Positions 33,245-41,075 of a stretch of 64,000 bases of DNA are shown one piece after another. Location of the stretch: positions 5,208,001 to 5,272,000 of the forward strand of contig NZ_CP109181.1 of the NCBI RefSeq assembly GCF_036248275.1. Reading direction: 5' to 3'. Positions within the stretch are counted from its first letter, which is position 1, and each line of letters starts with the position of its first letter. The position numbers and the translations under genes were made by a program. Below the pieces are notes generated by a model. It had not been told where the DNA came from. It ran no database searches and saw nothing but the letters and a program-made list of their open reading frames with translations. This stretch comes from Streptomyces sp. NBC_01716 (GTDB lineage Bacteria > Actinomycetota > Actinomycetes > Streptomycetales > Streptomycetaceae).

Positions 33245-34966
33245 CTAGACCCAGGTGTCGAGCCACATCCGGTCCTGCCAGCCTTCGACCGGGATCGTCT
33301 GGCCCGTGAAGATCGGCCAGAAATAGATGAAGTTCCACACGATCAGCAGCACCAGCACACCCGCCCCGACCGCGCCGATCGTTCGGCGTCTCTCGTCCGA
33401 GCCCGCCGGGCCCAGCATCGCGCCGATCATCATCGACACCGCCAGGCAGAGGAACGGCACGAAGACGACCGCGTAGAAGAGGAAGATCGTGCGTTCCTGG
33501 TAGAAGAACCACGGCACCCAGCCCGCCGCCACCCCGCAGGCGATGGCGCCCGCGCGCCAGTCGCGGCGGAAGAACCAGCGCCACAGCACGTACAGCAGCG
33601 CGAAGCACGCCGCCCACCAGAGCAGGGGCGTGCCGATCGCCAGGACCTCCTGGGCGCACTTGTCCGCCGGGGCCGCCGTGCAGCCCTCCGTACCGCCCCT
33701 CGGGTCCTCGTAGAAGTACGAGACCGGACGGCCCAGGACGATCCAGCTCCAGGGGTTGGACTGGTAGGTGTGCCCGGAAGTCAGATTGACGTGGAAGCTG
33801 TAGACCTCGGTCTCGTAGTGCCACAGGCTGCGCAGCCAGTCCGGCAGCCAGGACCACATCCCGCCCTGGCCCTGGGTGGCGGCCCAGTCCCGGAAGTAGC
33901 CCTTGTCGGTGACGATCCAGCCGGTCCACGAGGCGATGTACGTGCCGATCGCGACCGGGACCGTCGAGACGAAGGCGGGCAGCAGGTCGCGCTTGAGTAC
34001 GGCGAGATACGGGCTTACGGCGCCGGCGGTGCGCCGCGCGCCCACGTCCCAGAAGATGGTGAGCAGACCGAACGCGGCCAGGATGTAGAGGCCGTTCCAC
34101 TTCGTCGCGAACGCGAGCCCCAGCATCAGACCGGCGGCGATACGCCACGGCCGCCAGCCGAGACGCAGGCCCCCGGCGACGGCGGCGTCCGGGCGCAGCA
34201 CCCCCTCCTCGTCCAGCGGCAGCGCGTCCGCGAACCGCCTTCGCGCCCAGTCCCTGTCCAGCAGCAGACAGCCGAACGCGGCCAGTACGAAGAACATCAG
34301 CACCAGGTCGAGCAGGGCGGTGCGGCTCATCACGAAGTGCAGTCCGTCGACGGCGAGCAGCCCGCCCGCCAGACAGCCCAGGAACGTCGAACGGAACAGC
34401 CGGCGGCCGATGCGGCACAGCATCAGTACGGAGAGCGTGCCGAGGACGGCCACCATGAAGCGCCAGCCGAACGGGTCGAAGCCGAACATCAGCTCGCCGA
34501 GCCCGATGATCCACTTGCCCATCGGCGGGTGCACCACATACCCGGGGTCGGCCGGCACCGGGACCTGGGAGGGGTCGGCCAGGATCAGCTTGTCGACGTC
34601 CTTGGGCCAGCTGCCCTCGTACCCCTGCTTGACGAGCGCCCACGAGTCCTTCGCGTAGTACGTCTCGTCGAATATCACCGCCTTGGGGCTGCCCAGGTGC
34701 CAGAACCGCATCAGTCCGGCGACCAGCGCCACCAGCAGCGGACCGGTCCACGCGGACCAGCGGATCAGCCGGTCGGCGAGCAGGGGCCGCACGCCGAGGA
34801 CGATCCACAGGCGGGTCGACGGCTCCGTGTACGGCGGGACCAGCCGTTCGCGCAGCCCGATCACCGGTCTCGGCGCATAGCCGAACCGCCGCAGCCGCTG
34901 GGGCCACGACGGCGGCCTGTCCTCGGCGTCCCGACCCTGGAGGGCTTCTGGCGCAGTACTGGTCAC
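33245..34966 (-). CDS. pmt: Protein O-mannosyltransferase (GT39)
   Basis: A 573-residue polytopic membrane enzyme. The first extracytoplasmic loop has FDETYYAKDSWALVKQGYE with the Asp-Glu pair required in PMTs, followed by VHPPMGKWIIGLGE. About ten hydrophobic helices follow. It transfers mannose from polyprenyl-phosphate mannose to secreted proteins. In S. coelicolor, Pmt glycosylates PstS and serves as a phage-receptor function. The start is a GTG at 34966. It is divergent from rsmI with a 85-base gap, the usual arrangement in Streptomyces as I recall. Confidence 0.93.
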   Translation of the reverse strand: MTSTAPEALQGRDAEDRPPSWPQRLRRFGYAPRPVIGLRERLVPPYTEPSTRLWIVLGVRPLLADRLIRWSAWTGPLLVALVAGLMRFWHLGSPKAVIFDETYYAKDSWALVKQGYEGSWPKDVDKLILADPSQVPVPADPGYVVHPPMGKWIIGLGELMFGFDPFGWRFMVAVLGTLSVLMLCRIGRRLFRSTFLGCLAGGLLAVDGLHFVMSRTALLDLVLMFFVLAAFGCLLLDRDWARRRFADALPLDEEGVLRPDAAVAGGLRLGWRPWRIAAGLMLGLAFATKWNGLYILAAFGLLTIFWDVGARRTAGAVSPYLAVLKRDLLPAFVSTVPVAIGTYIASWTGWIVTDKGYFRDWAATQGQGGMWSWLPDWLRSLWHYETEVYSFHVNLTSGHTYQSNPWSWIVLGRPVSYFYEDPRGGTEGCTAAPADKCAQEVLAIGTPLLWWAACFALLYVLWRWFFRRDWRAGAIACGVAAGWVPWFFYQERTIFLFYAVVFVPFLCLAVSMMIGAMLGPAGSDERRRTIGAVGAGVLVLLIVWNFIYFWPIFTGQTIPVEGWQDRMWLDTWV

Positions 34967-35051
34967 CGCGCCATCGTAGGGAACGCGGCTGTGGGTCGTG
35001 GGCACACGGCGGCGGACACGGCGCGGAGGGCGCCCTGCGAGGATGGCGTAC

Positions 35052-35966
35052 GTGACTACTGTGCCCTCCAGGGGAACGGCCCCCGCAGCCCCGGCCGGCG
35101 TTCTCGTCCTCGCCGGGACCCCCATCGGCGACATCTCCGACGCCCCGCCGCGCCTCGCCTCCGAGCTGGCGGCGGCGGACGTCGTCGCCGCCGAGGACAC
35201 CCGGCGGCTGCGCAGGCTCACCCAGGCGCTCGGCGTGCGGACCACGGGCCGTGTCGTCTCGTACTTCGAGGGCAACGAGAGCGCCCGTACGCCGGAACTC
35301 GTGGAGGCGCTGGCCGGCGGCGCCCGCGTGCTCCTCGTGACGGACGCGGGGATGCCGTCGGTCTCCGACCCCGGCTACCGGCTCGTGGCGGCGGCCGTCG
35401 AGCGCGACATCACGGTGACCGCGGTGCCGGGTCCGTCCGCCGTACTGACCGCGCTGGCGCTCTCCGGTCTGCCCGTCGACCGCTTCTGCTTCGAGGGGTT
35501 CCTGCCGCGGAAGGCGGGCGAACGGCTCGCGAGGCTCCGCGAGGCCGCCGACGAGCGCCGTACCCTCGTCTACTTCGAGGCGCCGCACCGGCTCGACGAC
35601 ACCCTCGCGGCGATGGCCGAGGTCTTCGGCGCCGGCCGCCGGGCCGCCGTCTGCCGCGAGTTGACCAAGACGTACGAAGAGGTGAAGCGCGGTGGCCTCG
35701 GTGAACTGGCGAAGTGGGCGGCCGACGGCGTACGCGGGGAGATCACCGTCGTGGTCGAGGGAGCCCCGGAGCGCGCGCCCGTCACGGACCCGGACGAGCT
35801 GGTGCGCAGGGTGCGGGTGAGGGAGGAGGCGGGGGAGCGCAGGAAGGAGGCCATCGCGGCGGTCGCCCTGGAGTCAGGGGTGCCCAAACGCGAGGTCTTC
35901 GATGCGGTCGTCGCGGCAAAGAATGCCGCTCGGACAAGCTCCCCGGACGGTAAAGGACTATCTTGA
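35052..35966 (+). CDS. rsmI: 16S rRNA 2'-O-ribose C1402 methyltransferase
   Basis: A 304-residue tetrapyrrole-methylase-fold enzyme. Signature pieces are VLVLAGTPIGDISDAPPR, AEDTRRLRRL, YFEGNE, VTDAGMPSVSDPGYRL and VPGPSAVLTALALSGLP. It methylates C1402 of 16S rRNA in the decoding centre. GTG at 35052 has AGGA eight bases ahead. The ATG at 35043, three codons upstream, is an alternative with a poorly spaced ribosome site. Divergent from pmt. Confidence 0.95.
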   Translation: MTTVPSRGTAPAAPAGVLVLAGTPIGDISDAPPRLASELAAADVVAAEDTRRLRRLTQALGVRTTGRVVSYFEGNESARTPELVEALAGGARVLLVTDAGMPSVSDPGYRLVAAAVERDITVTAVPGPSAVLTALALSGLPVDRFCFEGFLPRKAGERLARLREAADERRTLVYFEAPHRLDDTLAAMAEVFGAGRRAAVCRELTKTYEEVKRGGLGELAKWAADGVRGEITVVVEGAPERAPVTDPDELVRRVRVREEAGERRKEAIAAVALESGVPKREVFDAVVAAKNAARTSSPDGKGLS

Positions 35967-36095
35967 AAAGCAAAGCGCAGACCGTGTGCCGGGCCCTTTC
36001 GGCATGAGGAGGCCAAGAGCCTGCCATTAATCGACAGCGTTGATGCGCTCCCGCCCGAATAGGCGTCCACTGGGTCAAGTGGAGAGGAGCAGGGC

Positions 36096-36575
36096 ATGAG
36101 TGAGATCACGGGCAACGCCGTCGCCCACGAGGCATATGCGTTCTGCTGTATGAGGTGCGGTCACGGCTGGGAACAGGCGTACGACATAGAGCACCACAAG
36201 GACGGTTCCGGACAGGAATTCGTCGTCTACAAGGCGGACGGACTGCGGGTGCCCTCACCGCTGTCGAGCCCGACCTGCGTCAACTGCGGACACCACGTCG
36301 TGCGCATCATGCGCTCGGGACAGGTGTCATCGGTGCACGCCCTGATGAGCCAGCAGCGGGCCGCCGCCACGACCCCCAGGCCGCCGAAGGCGCCCAAGGC
36401 AGCGAAGGCGTCCAAAGCGTCCCGGGCGGCGAAGGAGCCGAAGCCGGCCGATCCGATGCCGGTGAGGAACGAGGCGGGCGGTGCGGCCGTCGCCGCCGTC
36501 GCCGAGAACGCGCGGGGGAAGGCGGCCCACCACTGGCATCTCTCCGATCTCCTGCACCCCTTCCACCGCAGGTAG
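36096..36575 (+). CDS. Zinc-ribbon protein with basic Ala/Lys/Pro-rich tail
   Basis: A 159-residue protein. The N-terminal ~80 residues carry two CxxC pairs (CMRC near residue 18 and CVNC near 60) that should form a zinc ribbon. Residues ~85-120 are a Lys/Ala/Pro-rich linker (PPKAPKAAKASKASRAAKEPKP), and a His-rich end HHWHLSDLLHPFHRR follows. A 130-base leader precedes it. It is conserved in this position between rsmI and tatD in Streptomyces as far as I recall, with unknown function. Nucleic-acid binding is plausible. Confidence 0.8.
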   Translation: MSEITGNAVAHEAYAFCCMRCGHGWEQAYDIEHHKDGSGQEFVVYKADGLRVPSPLSSPTCVNCGHHVVRIMRSGQVSSVHALMSQQRAAATTPRPPKAPKAAKASKASRAAKEPKPADPMPVRNEAGGAAVAAVAENARGKAAHHWHLSDLLHPFHRR

Positions 36576-36609
36576 GCCGCTCGGGTGCGGTCCTCGTACG
36601 ATCGTGCCC

Positions 36610-37494
36610 ATGAGCCCGAGAAGCGCCACACGCTCCGACGAAGCGCCGCCGGCCCCCGAACCGCTGCGGGTGCCGGTCGCCGATTCGCACACCCATCTGG
36701 ACATGCAGAGCGGCACCGTCACGGAGGCCCTTGCCAAGGCCGCCTCCGTAGGAGTGCCGACCGTCGTCCAGGTGGGCTGCGACGTGAAGGGGTCCCGCTG
36801 GGCGGCCGAGACGGCCGCCGCGCACGCGTCCGTGCACGCGGCTGTCGCGCTGCATCCCAACGAGGCTCCGCGCATCGTCCACGGCGACCCCGACGGCTGG
36901 TCGCGCCAGGGCGCGCGCGAGGCCGGCGGCGACGCGGCCCTGGACGACGCGCTCACCGAGATCGACGCCCTGGCCGCGCTCGCGCCCGTGCTGGCCGTCG
37001 GCGAGACCGGGCTCGACTTCTTCCGTACGGGGCCCGAGGGGATGGCCGCGCAGGAACGCTCCTTCCGCGCGCACATCGAGATCGCCAAACGGCACGGAAA
37101 AGCGCTCGTGATCCACGACCGCGAAGCGCACGCCGACGTGTTGCGCGTCCTCGCCGACGAAGGCGCTCCGGAACGGACCATTTTCCACTGCTATTCGGGC
37201 GATGCGGAAATGGCCGAAATCTGCGCCGCAGCGGGCTACTTCATGTCCTTCGCGGGAAATATGACGTTCAAGAACGCGCGTCCGCTGCGTGACGCGCTGG
37301 CCGTCGCTCCGCTCGAACTCGTGCTGGTCGAGACCGACGCGCCTTTTCTGACGCCCGTTCCGTACCGGGGACGGCCCAATGCGCCGTATTTGATTCCGAT
37401 CACGGTGCGCGCGATGGCGGAAGTCCGGGGGATCGGCGAGGACGCGATGGCGACGGCGATTTCGGCCAACACGGCGCGCGCTTTCGGCTACTGA
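36610..37494 (+). CDS. tatD: TatD-family metal-dependent hydrolase (DNase)
   Basis: A 294-residue TIM-barrel hydrolase. Metal ligands in order: HTHLD (His-x-His), Glu in GETGLDFF, His in VIHDREAH, His in IFHCYSG and Asp in ETDAPFL. These define the TatD DNase group acting on DNA 3' ends or on D-aminoacyl-tRNA. The ATG at 36610 is 35 bases after the zinc-ribbon gene. A leader from 36481 would overlap that gene. Part of the conserved rsmI-tatD-rpf-rsmA-ispE block. Confidence 0.93.
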   Translation: MSPRSATRSDEAPPAPEPLRVPVADSHTHLDMQSGTVTEALAKAASVGVPTVVQVGCDVKGSRWAAETAAAHASVHAAVALHPNEAPRIVHGDPDGWSRQGAREAGGDAALDDALTEIDALAALAPVLAVGETGLDFFRTGPEGMAAQERSFRAHIEIAKRHGKALVIHDREAHADVLRVLADEGAPERTIFHCYSGDAEMAEICAAAGYFMSFAGNMTFKNARPLRDALAVAPLELVLVETDAPFLTPVPYRGRPNAPYLIPITVRAMAEVRGIGEDAMATAISANTARAFGY

Positions 37495-37564
37495 GACGGC
37501 TGGTCCGGGCCGCTCCGACGGCTGTCACCGCACTCGAACAGCTACGACGCGTAGTGGTGCGGCT

Positions 37565-37593
37565 TTGGAGAGTGACGATCCCTCGGCTAGGGT
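37565..37593 (+). promoter_or_regulatory. Candidate promoter for the rpf-rsmA-ispE operon
   Basis: TTGGAG and TAGGGT separated by 17 bases, 48 bases ahead of the rpf ATG. Fits vegetative sigma-factor consensus loosely. By eye only. Confidence 0.45.
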
Positions 37594-37640
37594 CTGCCGC
37601 TTGGATCGGGCCGGACCGGACTTGTGGAGCGTCGAGCGTC

Positions 37641-38765
37641 ATGAACAGTGCGCAGGACAGTCAGCACGGCGGACCTGGCGGGCGCCGCCGTCTCGTCCCG
37701 CAGGCCCTCGTCGTCGCCGTCCTGGCCGGCGGCACCTCCGCCTTCGTCGCCGACGACAAGGCCGTCAGCCTCAGCGTCGACGGCACCCCGCGCACCCTCC
37801 ACACCTTCGCCGACGACGTGGCCGAACTCCTCGCCGACGAAGGCGTCAGGACCGGCGAGCACGACATCGTCGCCCCCGGGCGGGACACCGAGCTCAGCGA
37901 CGGCGACACGGTGGTCGTGCGCCACGGCCGCCCCGTCATGCTCACCGTCGACGGCCGGCGCCGCCAGATCTGGACGACCGCCGACACCGTCGACGGCGCG
38001 CTGCGGCACCTCGGCGTCCGCGCGCAGGGCGCCGTTCTGTCCGCCTCGCGCTCGTCCGCGATCCCCCGCGGCGGGCTCGCCCTCGACGTCCTCACCGAGC
38101 GCACCGTGACGTTCATGGCCGACGGTCGCGAGCGCACCATCCGTACGAACGCCGCGACCGTACGCGAGGCCCTGACCGACGCCGGGCTGTCGCTGCACGG
38201 CCAGGACACCACCTCCGTACGGCCCGAGAGCTTCCCGCGCGACGGCCAGACGATCACCGTGATGCGTATCACCCGCGACGAGATCGTCCGCGACGAGGCC
38301 GTTCCGTACGACACCGAACGGATCCAGGACCCCTCGCTGTTCACCGGCACGGAGGTCGTCACACGCCGGGGCGAGCAGGGGACGCGCCGCCTCACCTACG
38401 CGGTGCGCGCGGTCAACGGGGTGAAGCAGAAGCCCCGCGAGATCTCCGAGAAGCTCGTCCGCGCGCCCGTGACCCAGCGCGTCAGGGTCGGTACGAAGCA
38501 GCGCCCGGCCTCCGTCGCGGGCGCAGACGGACTCGACTGGGCCGCGCTCGCCGCCTGCGAGTCGGGCGGCCGGCCGGACGCGGTCGACCCCTCGGGGACG
38601 TACGGCGGGCTCTACCAGTTCGACACCGCCACGTGGCACTCCCTCGGCGGCAGCGGACGCCCGCAGGACGCGTCCGCGGGCGAGCAGACGTACCGGGCGA
38701 AGAAGCTCTACGCGCGAAGGGGGGCGAGTCCGTGGCCGCACTGCGGCCGTAGGCTGCACGGGTGA
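37641..38765 (+). CDS. Resuscitation-promoting factor, RpfB-like
   Basis: A 374-residue exported protein. A short N-terminal hydrophobic segment (residues ~20-36) is the signal or anchor. Three YabE/DUF348 repeats (~40-205) follow, each with VDG..R..(T/H)..A.TV..AL. A G5 domain lies at ~210-285. A C-terminal Rpf catalytic domain (~296-370) starts with LDWAALAACESGG, holding the catalytic Glu, and continues YGGLYQFDTATWHSLGG. This lytic transglycosylase remodels peptidoglycan during germination and outgrowth. The stop overlaps the rsmA GTG (GTGA). Confidence 0.93.
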   Translation: MNSAQDSQHGGPGGRRRLVPQALVVAVLAGGTSAFVADDKAVSLSVDGTPRTLHTFADDVAELLADEGVRTGEHDIVAPGRDTELSDGDTVVVRHGRPVMLTVDGRRRQIWTTADTVDGALRHLGVRAQGAVLSASRSSAIPRGGLALDVLTERTVTFMADGRERTIRTNAATVREALTDAGLSLHGQDTTSVRPESFPRDGQTITVMRITRDEIVRDEAVPYDTERIQDPSLFTGTEVVTRRGEQGTRRLTYAVRAVNGVKQKPREISEKLVRAPVTQRVRVGTKQRPASVAGADGLDWAALAACESGGRPDAVDPSGTYGGLYQFDTATWHSLGGSGRPQDASAGEQTYRAKKLYARRGASPWPHCGRRLHG

Positions 38766-39631
38766 GCACCACAGAGCCCGACGCCCTCCTGGGCCCCGCA
38801 GACATCCGCGAGCTGGCCGCCGCGCTGGGCGTACGCCCCACGAAGCAGCGCGGCCAGAACTTCGTCATCGACGCCAACACCGTCCGCCGGATCGTCCGTA
38901 CGGCCGGTGTGCGGCCGGACGACGTGGTCGTGGAGGTGGGCCCCGGGCTCGGCTCGCTGACACTGGCGCTGCTGGAGGCGGCCGAGCACGTGACGGCCGT
39001 CGAGATCGACGACATCCTCGCCGCGGCGCTGCCGCGCACCGTCGAGGCCCGGATGCCGGACCGCGCCGCCCGCTTCTCGCTGGTGCACGCGGACGCGATG
39101 CGGGTGAGCGAACTGCCGGGCCCCGCGCCCACCGCGCTGGTGGCGAACCTGCCGTACAACGTCGCCGTGCCCGTCCTGCTCCACATGCTGGAGCAGTTCC
39201 CGACGATCGAGCGGACCCTGATCATGGTCCAGGCGGAGGTCGCGGACCGGCTCGCGGCGGCGCCGGGGAACAAGGTGTACGGCGTGCCGTCGGTGAAGGC
39301 CAACTGGTACGCGGAGGTCAAGCGCGCCGGCGCGATCGGCCGCAATGTGTTCTGGCCCGCGCCGAACGTCGACTCCGGCCTCGTCTCGCTCGTCCGGCGC
39401 GCCGAGCCGCTGACGACCACCGCGTCACGCACCGAGGTCTTCGCGGTCGTGGACGCGGCCTTCGCGCAGCGCCGCAAGACGCTGCGCGCGGCGCTCGCGG
39501 GCTGGGCCGGGTCCGCCCCGGCGGCGGAGACGGCGCTGCTCGCGGCGGGCGTCTCGCCGCAGGCGCGGGGGGAGTCTCTGACGGTGGAGGAGTTCGCACG
39601 TATCGCGGAGTCGAAGGGAGCGGGCGCGTGA
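38762..39631 (+). CDS. rsmA: 16S rRNA dimethyladenosine transferase (KsgA)
   Basis: A 289-residue SAM-dependent methyltransferase. Motifs: KQRGQNFVIDANTVRRIV at the start, SAM-binding EVGPGLGSLTLALLE, the acidic VEIDDILA, and the catalytic NLPYNVAVP. It dimethylates A1518 and A1519 of 16S rRNA. The GTG overlaps the rpf stop, and its own stop overlaps ispE's GTG. Confidence 0.96.
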   Translation: MSTTEPDALLGPADIRELAAALGVRPTKQRGQNFVIDANTVRRIVRTAGVRPDDVVVEVGPGLGSLTLALLEAAEHVTAVEIDDILAAALPRTVEARMPDRAARFSLVHADAMRVSELPGPAPTALVANLPYNVAVPVLLHMLEQFPTIERTLIMVQAEVADRLAAAPGNKVYGVPSVKANWYAEVKRAGAIGRNVFWPAPNVDSGLVSLVRRAEPLTTTASRTEVFAVVDAAFAQRRKTLRAALAGWAGSAPAAETALLAAGVSPQARGESLTVEEFARIAESKGAGA

Positions 39632-40533
39632 GTGGCACCGGGGTGACCGTACGGGTACCGGCGAAGGTCAACGTCCAGCTGGCGGTGGGCGGGGCGCGCC
39701 CCGACGGCTTCCACGACCTGGCGAATGTCTTTCTCGCGGTGGGTCTCCACGACGAGATCACCGTGACCCCGGCCGACGAACTGCGCGTCACCTGCGCGGG
39801 CCCGGACGCGCACCAGGTGCCGCTGGACGCGACGAACCTCGCGGCGCGCGCGGCGATCGAGCTGGCGCGGCGGCACGGGATCGAGCCGCGCGTCCATATC
39901 CACATCGACAAGGACATCCCCGTCGCGGGCGGCATGGCCGGCGGCAGCGCGGACGGCGCGGGCGCGCTGCTCGCGTGCGACGCGCTCTGGGGGCTGGGCT
40001 CGTCGCAGGCCGAACTGCTCGCGATCTGCGCGGAGTTGGGCAGCGACGTGCCGTTCAGCCTGCTGGGCGGCGCGGCGCTGGGCGTCGGGCGCGGGGAGCG
40101 GCTGACGCCGCTGGAGGTGGGCGGCACCTTCCACTGGGTGTTCGCGGTCGCGGACGGGGGGCTGTCGACCCCGGCGGTGTACGCGGAGTTCGACCGCCTC
40201 AACGCGGCGGCCGACGTCCCGCCACCGGCCGCCGCCCCTGCCCTCCTCGCGGCCCTGCGTACGGGCGACGCGACGGCCCTGGCCGACACCCTCACCAACG
40301 ACCTCCAGCCCGCGGCCCTCTCCCTGCGCCCGTCGCTGGCGGCGACACTCACCACGGGCACGTCGGCGGGCGCGCTGGCCGCGCTGGTCTCGGGCTCGGG
40401 CCCGACGACGGCGTTCCTGACGAAGGACGAGGAGTCGGCGACATCGGTGGCCGAGGCCCTGCTGGCCTCGGGCAACTGCCGCACGGCAAGGGTGACTTCG
40501 TCCCCGGCGGCGGGGGCGCGGGTGGTGTCCTGA
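39628..40533 (+). CDS. ispE: 4-diphosphocytidyl-2-C-methyl-D-erythritol kinase
   Basis: A 301-residue GHMP kinase of the MEP isoprenoid pathway. VRVPAKVNVQLAVGGARPDGFHDL is the typical start, PVAGGMAGGSADGAGALL the ATP loop, and ALVSGSGPTTAFL the third GHMP motif. It phosphorylates CDP-methylerythritol. Starts with GTG in GTGA overlap with rsmA. In many Streptomyces an ABC-F gene follows closely. Here that gene is at 57.7 kb, suggesting that 40.6-57.5 kb was added between them. Confidence 0.95.
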   Translation: MSGTGVTVRVPAKVNVQLAVGGARPDGFHDLANVFLAVGLHDEITVTPADELRVTCAGPDAHQVPLDATNLAARAAIELARRHGIEPRVHIHIDKDIPVAGGMAGGSADGAGALLACDALWGLGSSQAELLAICAELGSDVPFSLLGGAALGVGRGERLTPLEVGGTFHWVFAVADGGLSTPAVYAEFDRLNAAADVPPPAAAPALLAALRTGDATALADTLTNDLQPAALSLRPSLAATLTTGTSAGALAALVSGSGPTTAFLTKDEESATSVAEALLASGNCRTARVTSSPAAGARVVS

Positions 40534-40554
40534 CGGCGCGTCCGAATCGCGCCG
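40534..40554 (+). terminator. Hairpin after ispE
   Basis: CGGCGCG-(7)-CGCGCCG stem starting at the base after the ispE stop. GC-rich without a T-run, plausible for Streptomyces. Confidence 0.45.
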
Positions 40555-40646
40555 ACGGGTGGCCCACCCACACGCCGCTCACTGTACGTATAGCTTTCGG
40601 ACGCTTAATGTAATGCGTCACATGGGCTTGAACGGGGGCTGGGTGG

Positions 40647-41075
40647 ATGGAAGCGGAACTGGCCGCTCTGGCGGCCGCCGCCGGAACAACGCTCGTCACT
40701 TCGCTGGCGACGGACACCTGGAACAGCATGAGAGAGGGAATGGTGCTCCTCTGGCGACGCGCCCGTCCCGATCGGGCCGAGGATGTCGACGCGGAACTTG
40801 AGGCGTCGCGTGAGGAATTACTCGCGGTACGAGCCTCCGGCCCACAGGCGGAGGCGGAGACCAGGGGCGAGATCAGGGCGGAGTGGCAGGGGCGGGTGCG
40901 AAGACTGCTGTACGCCCACCCCGAGCTCGCCGAGGATCTGAGGACCCTGCTGGCCGAGACAGCGCCACCCGCTCCCGTATCAGCCGCCCCGCCCGGTCCG
41001 GCCCAGCAGGCCACCGCCTCCGGTGAGGCGCGGATCTATCAGGCCGGTCGTGACCTCCACATCGATCAGCGGTGA
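40647..41075 (+). CDS. Bell-like helical effector with C-terminal amyloid-type motif
   Basis: A 142-residue protein. Residues ~1-38 form an amphipathic/hydrophobic N-terminal helix region (ALAAAAGTTLVTSLATDTW), then Arg/Glu-rich helices to ~105. This fits Streptomyces proteins described as Bell domains, the proposed bacterial counterpart of HeLo/MLKL pore-forming domains. After a Pro/Ala linker it ends with ARIYQAGRDLHIDQR (129-142). The next protein has a similar motif near its N-terminus. Stop overlaps that gene's GTG (GTGA). Predicted membrane-targeting cell-death effector. Domain name from memory, not searched. Confidence 0.65.
   Translation: MEAELAALAAAAGTTLVTSLATDTWNSMREGMVLLWRRARPDRAEDVDAELEASREELLAVRASGPQAEAETRGEIRAEWQGRVRRLLYAHPELAEDLRTLLAETAPPAPVSAAPPGPAQQATASGEARIYQAGRDLHIDQR

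Noticed and set aside
31869..35588. Open frame of over 1200 codons on the minus strand across the kinase and pmt region
   Set aside because: It is antisense to the FGGY kinase and out of frame with pmt. The composition is Arg/Gly/Ala-rich without domains, a usual shadow in high-GC DNA.
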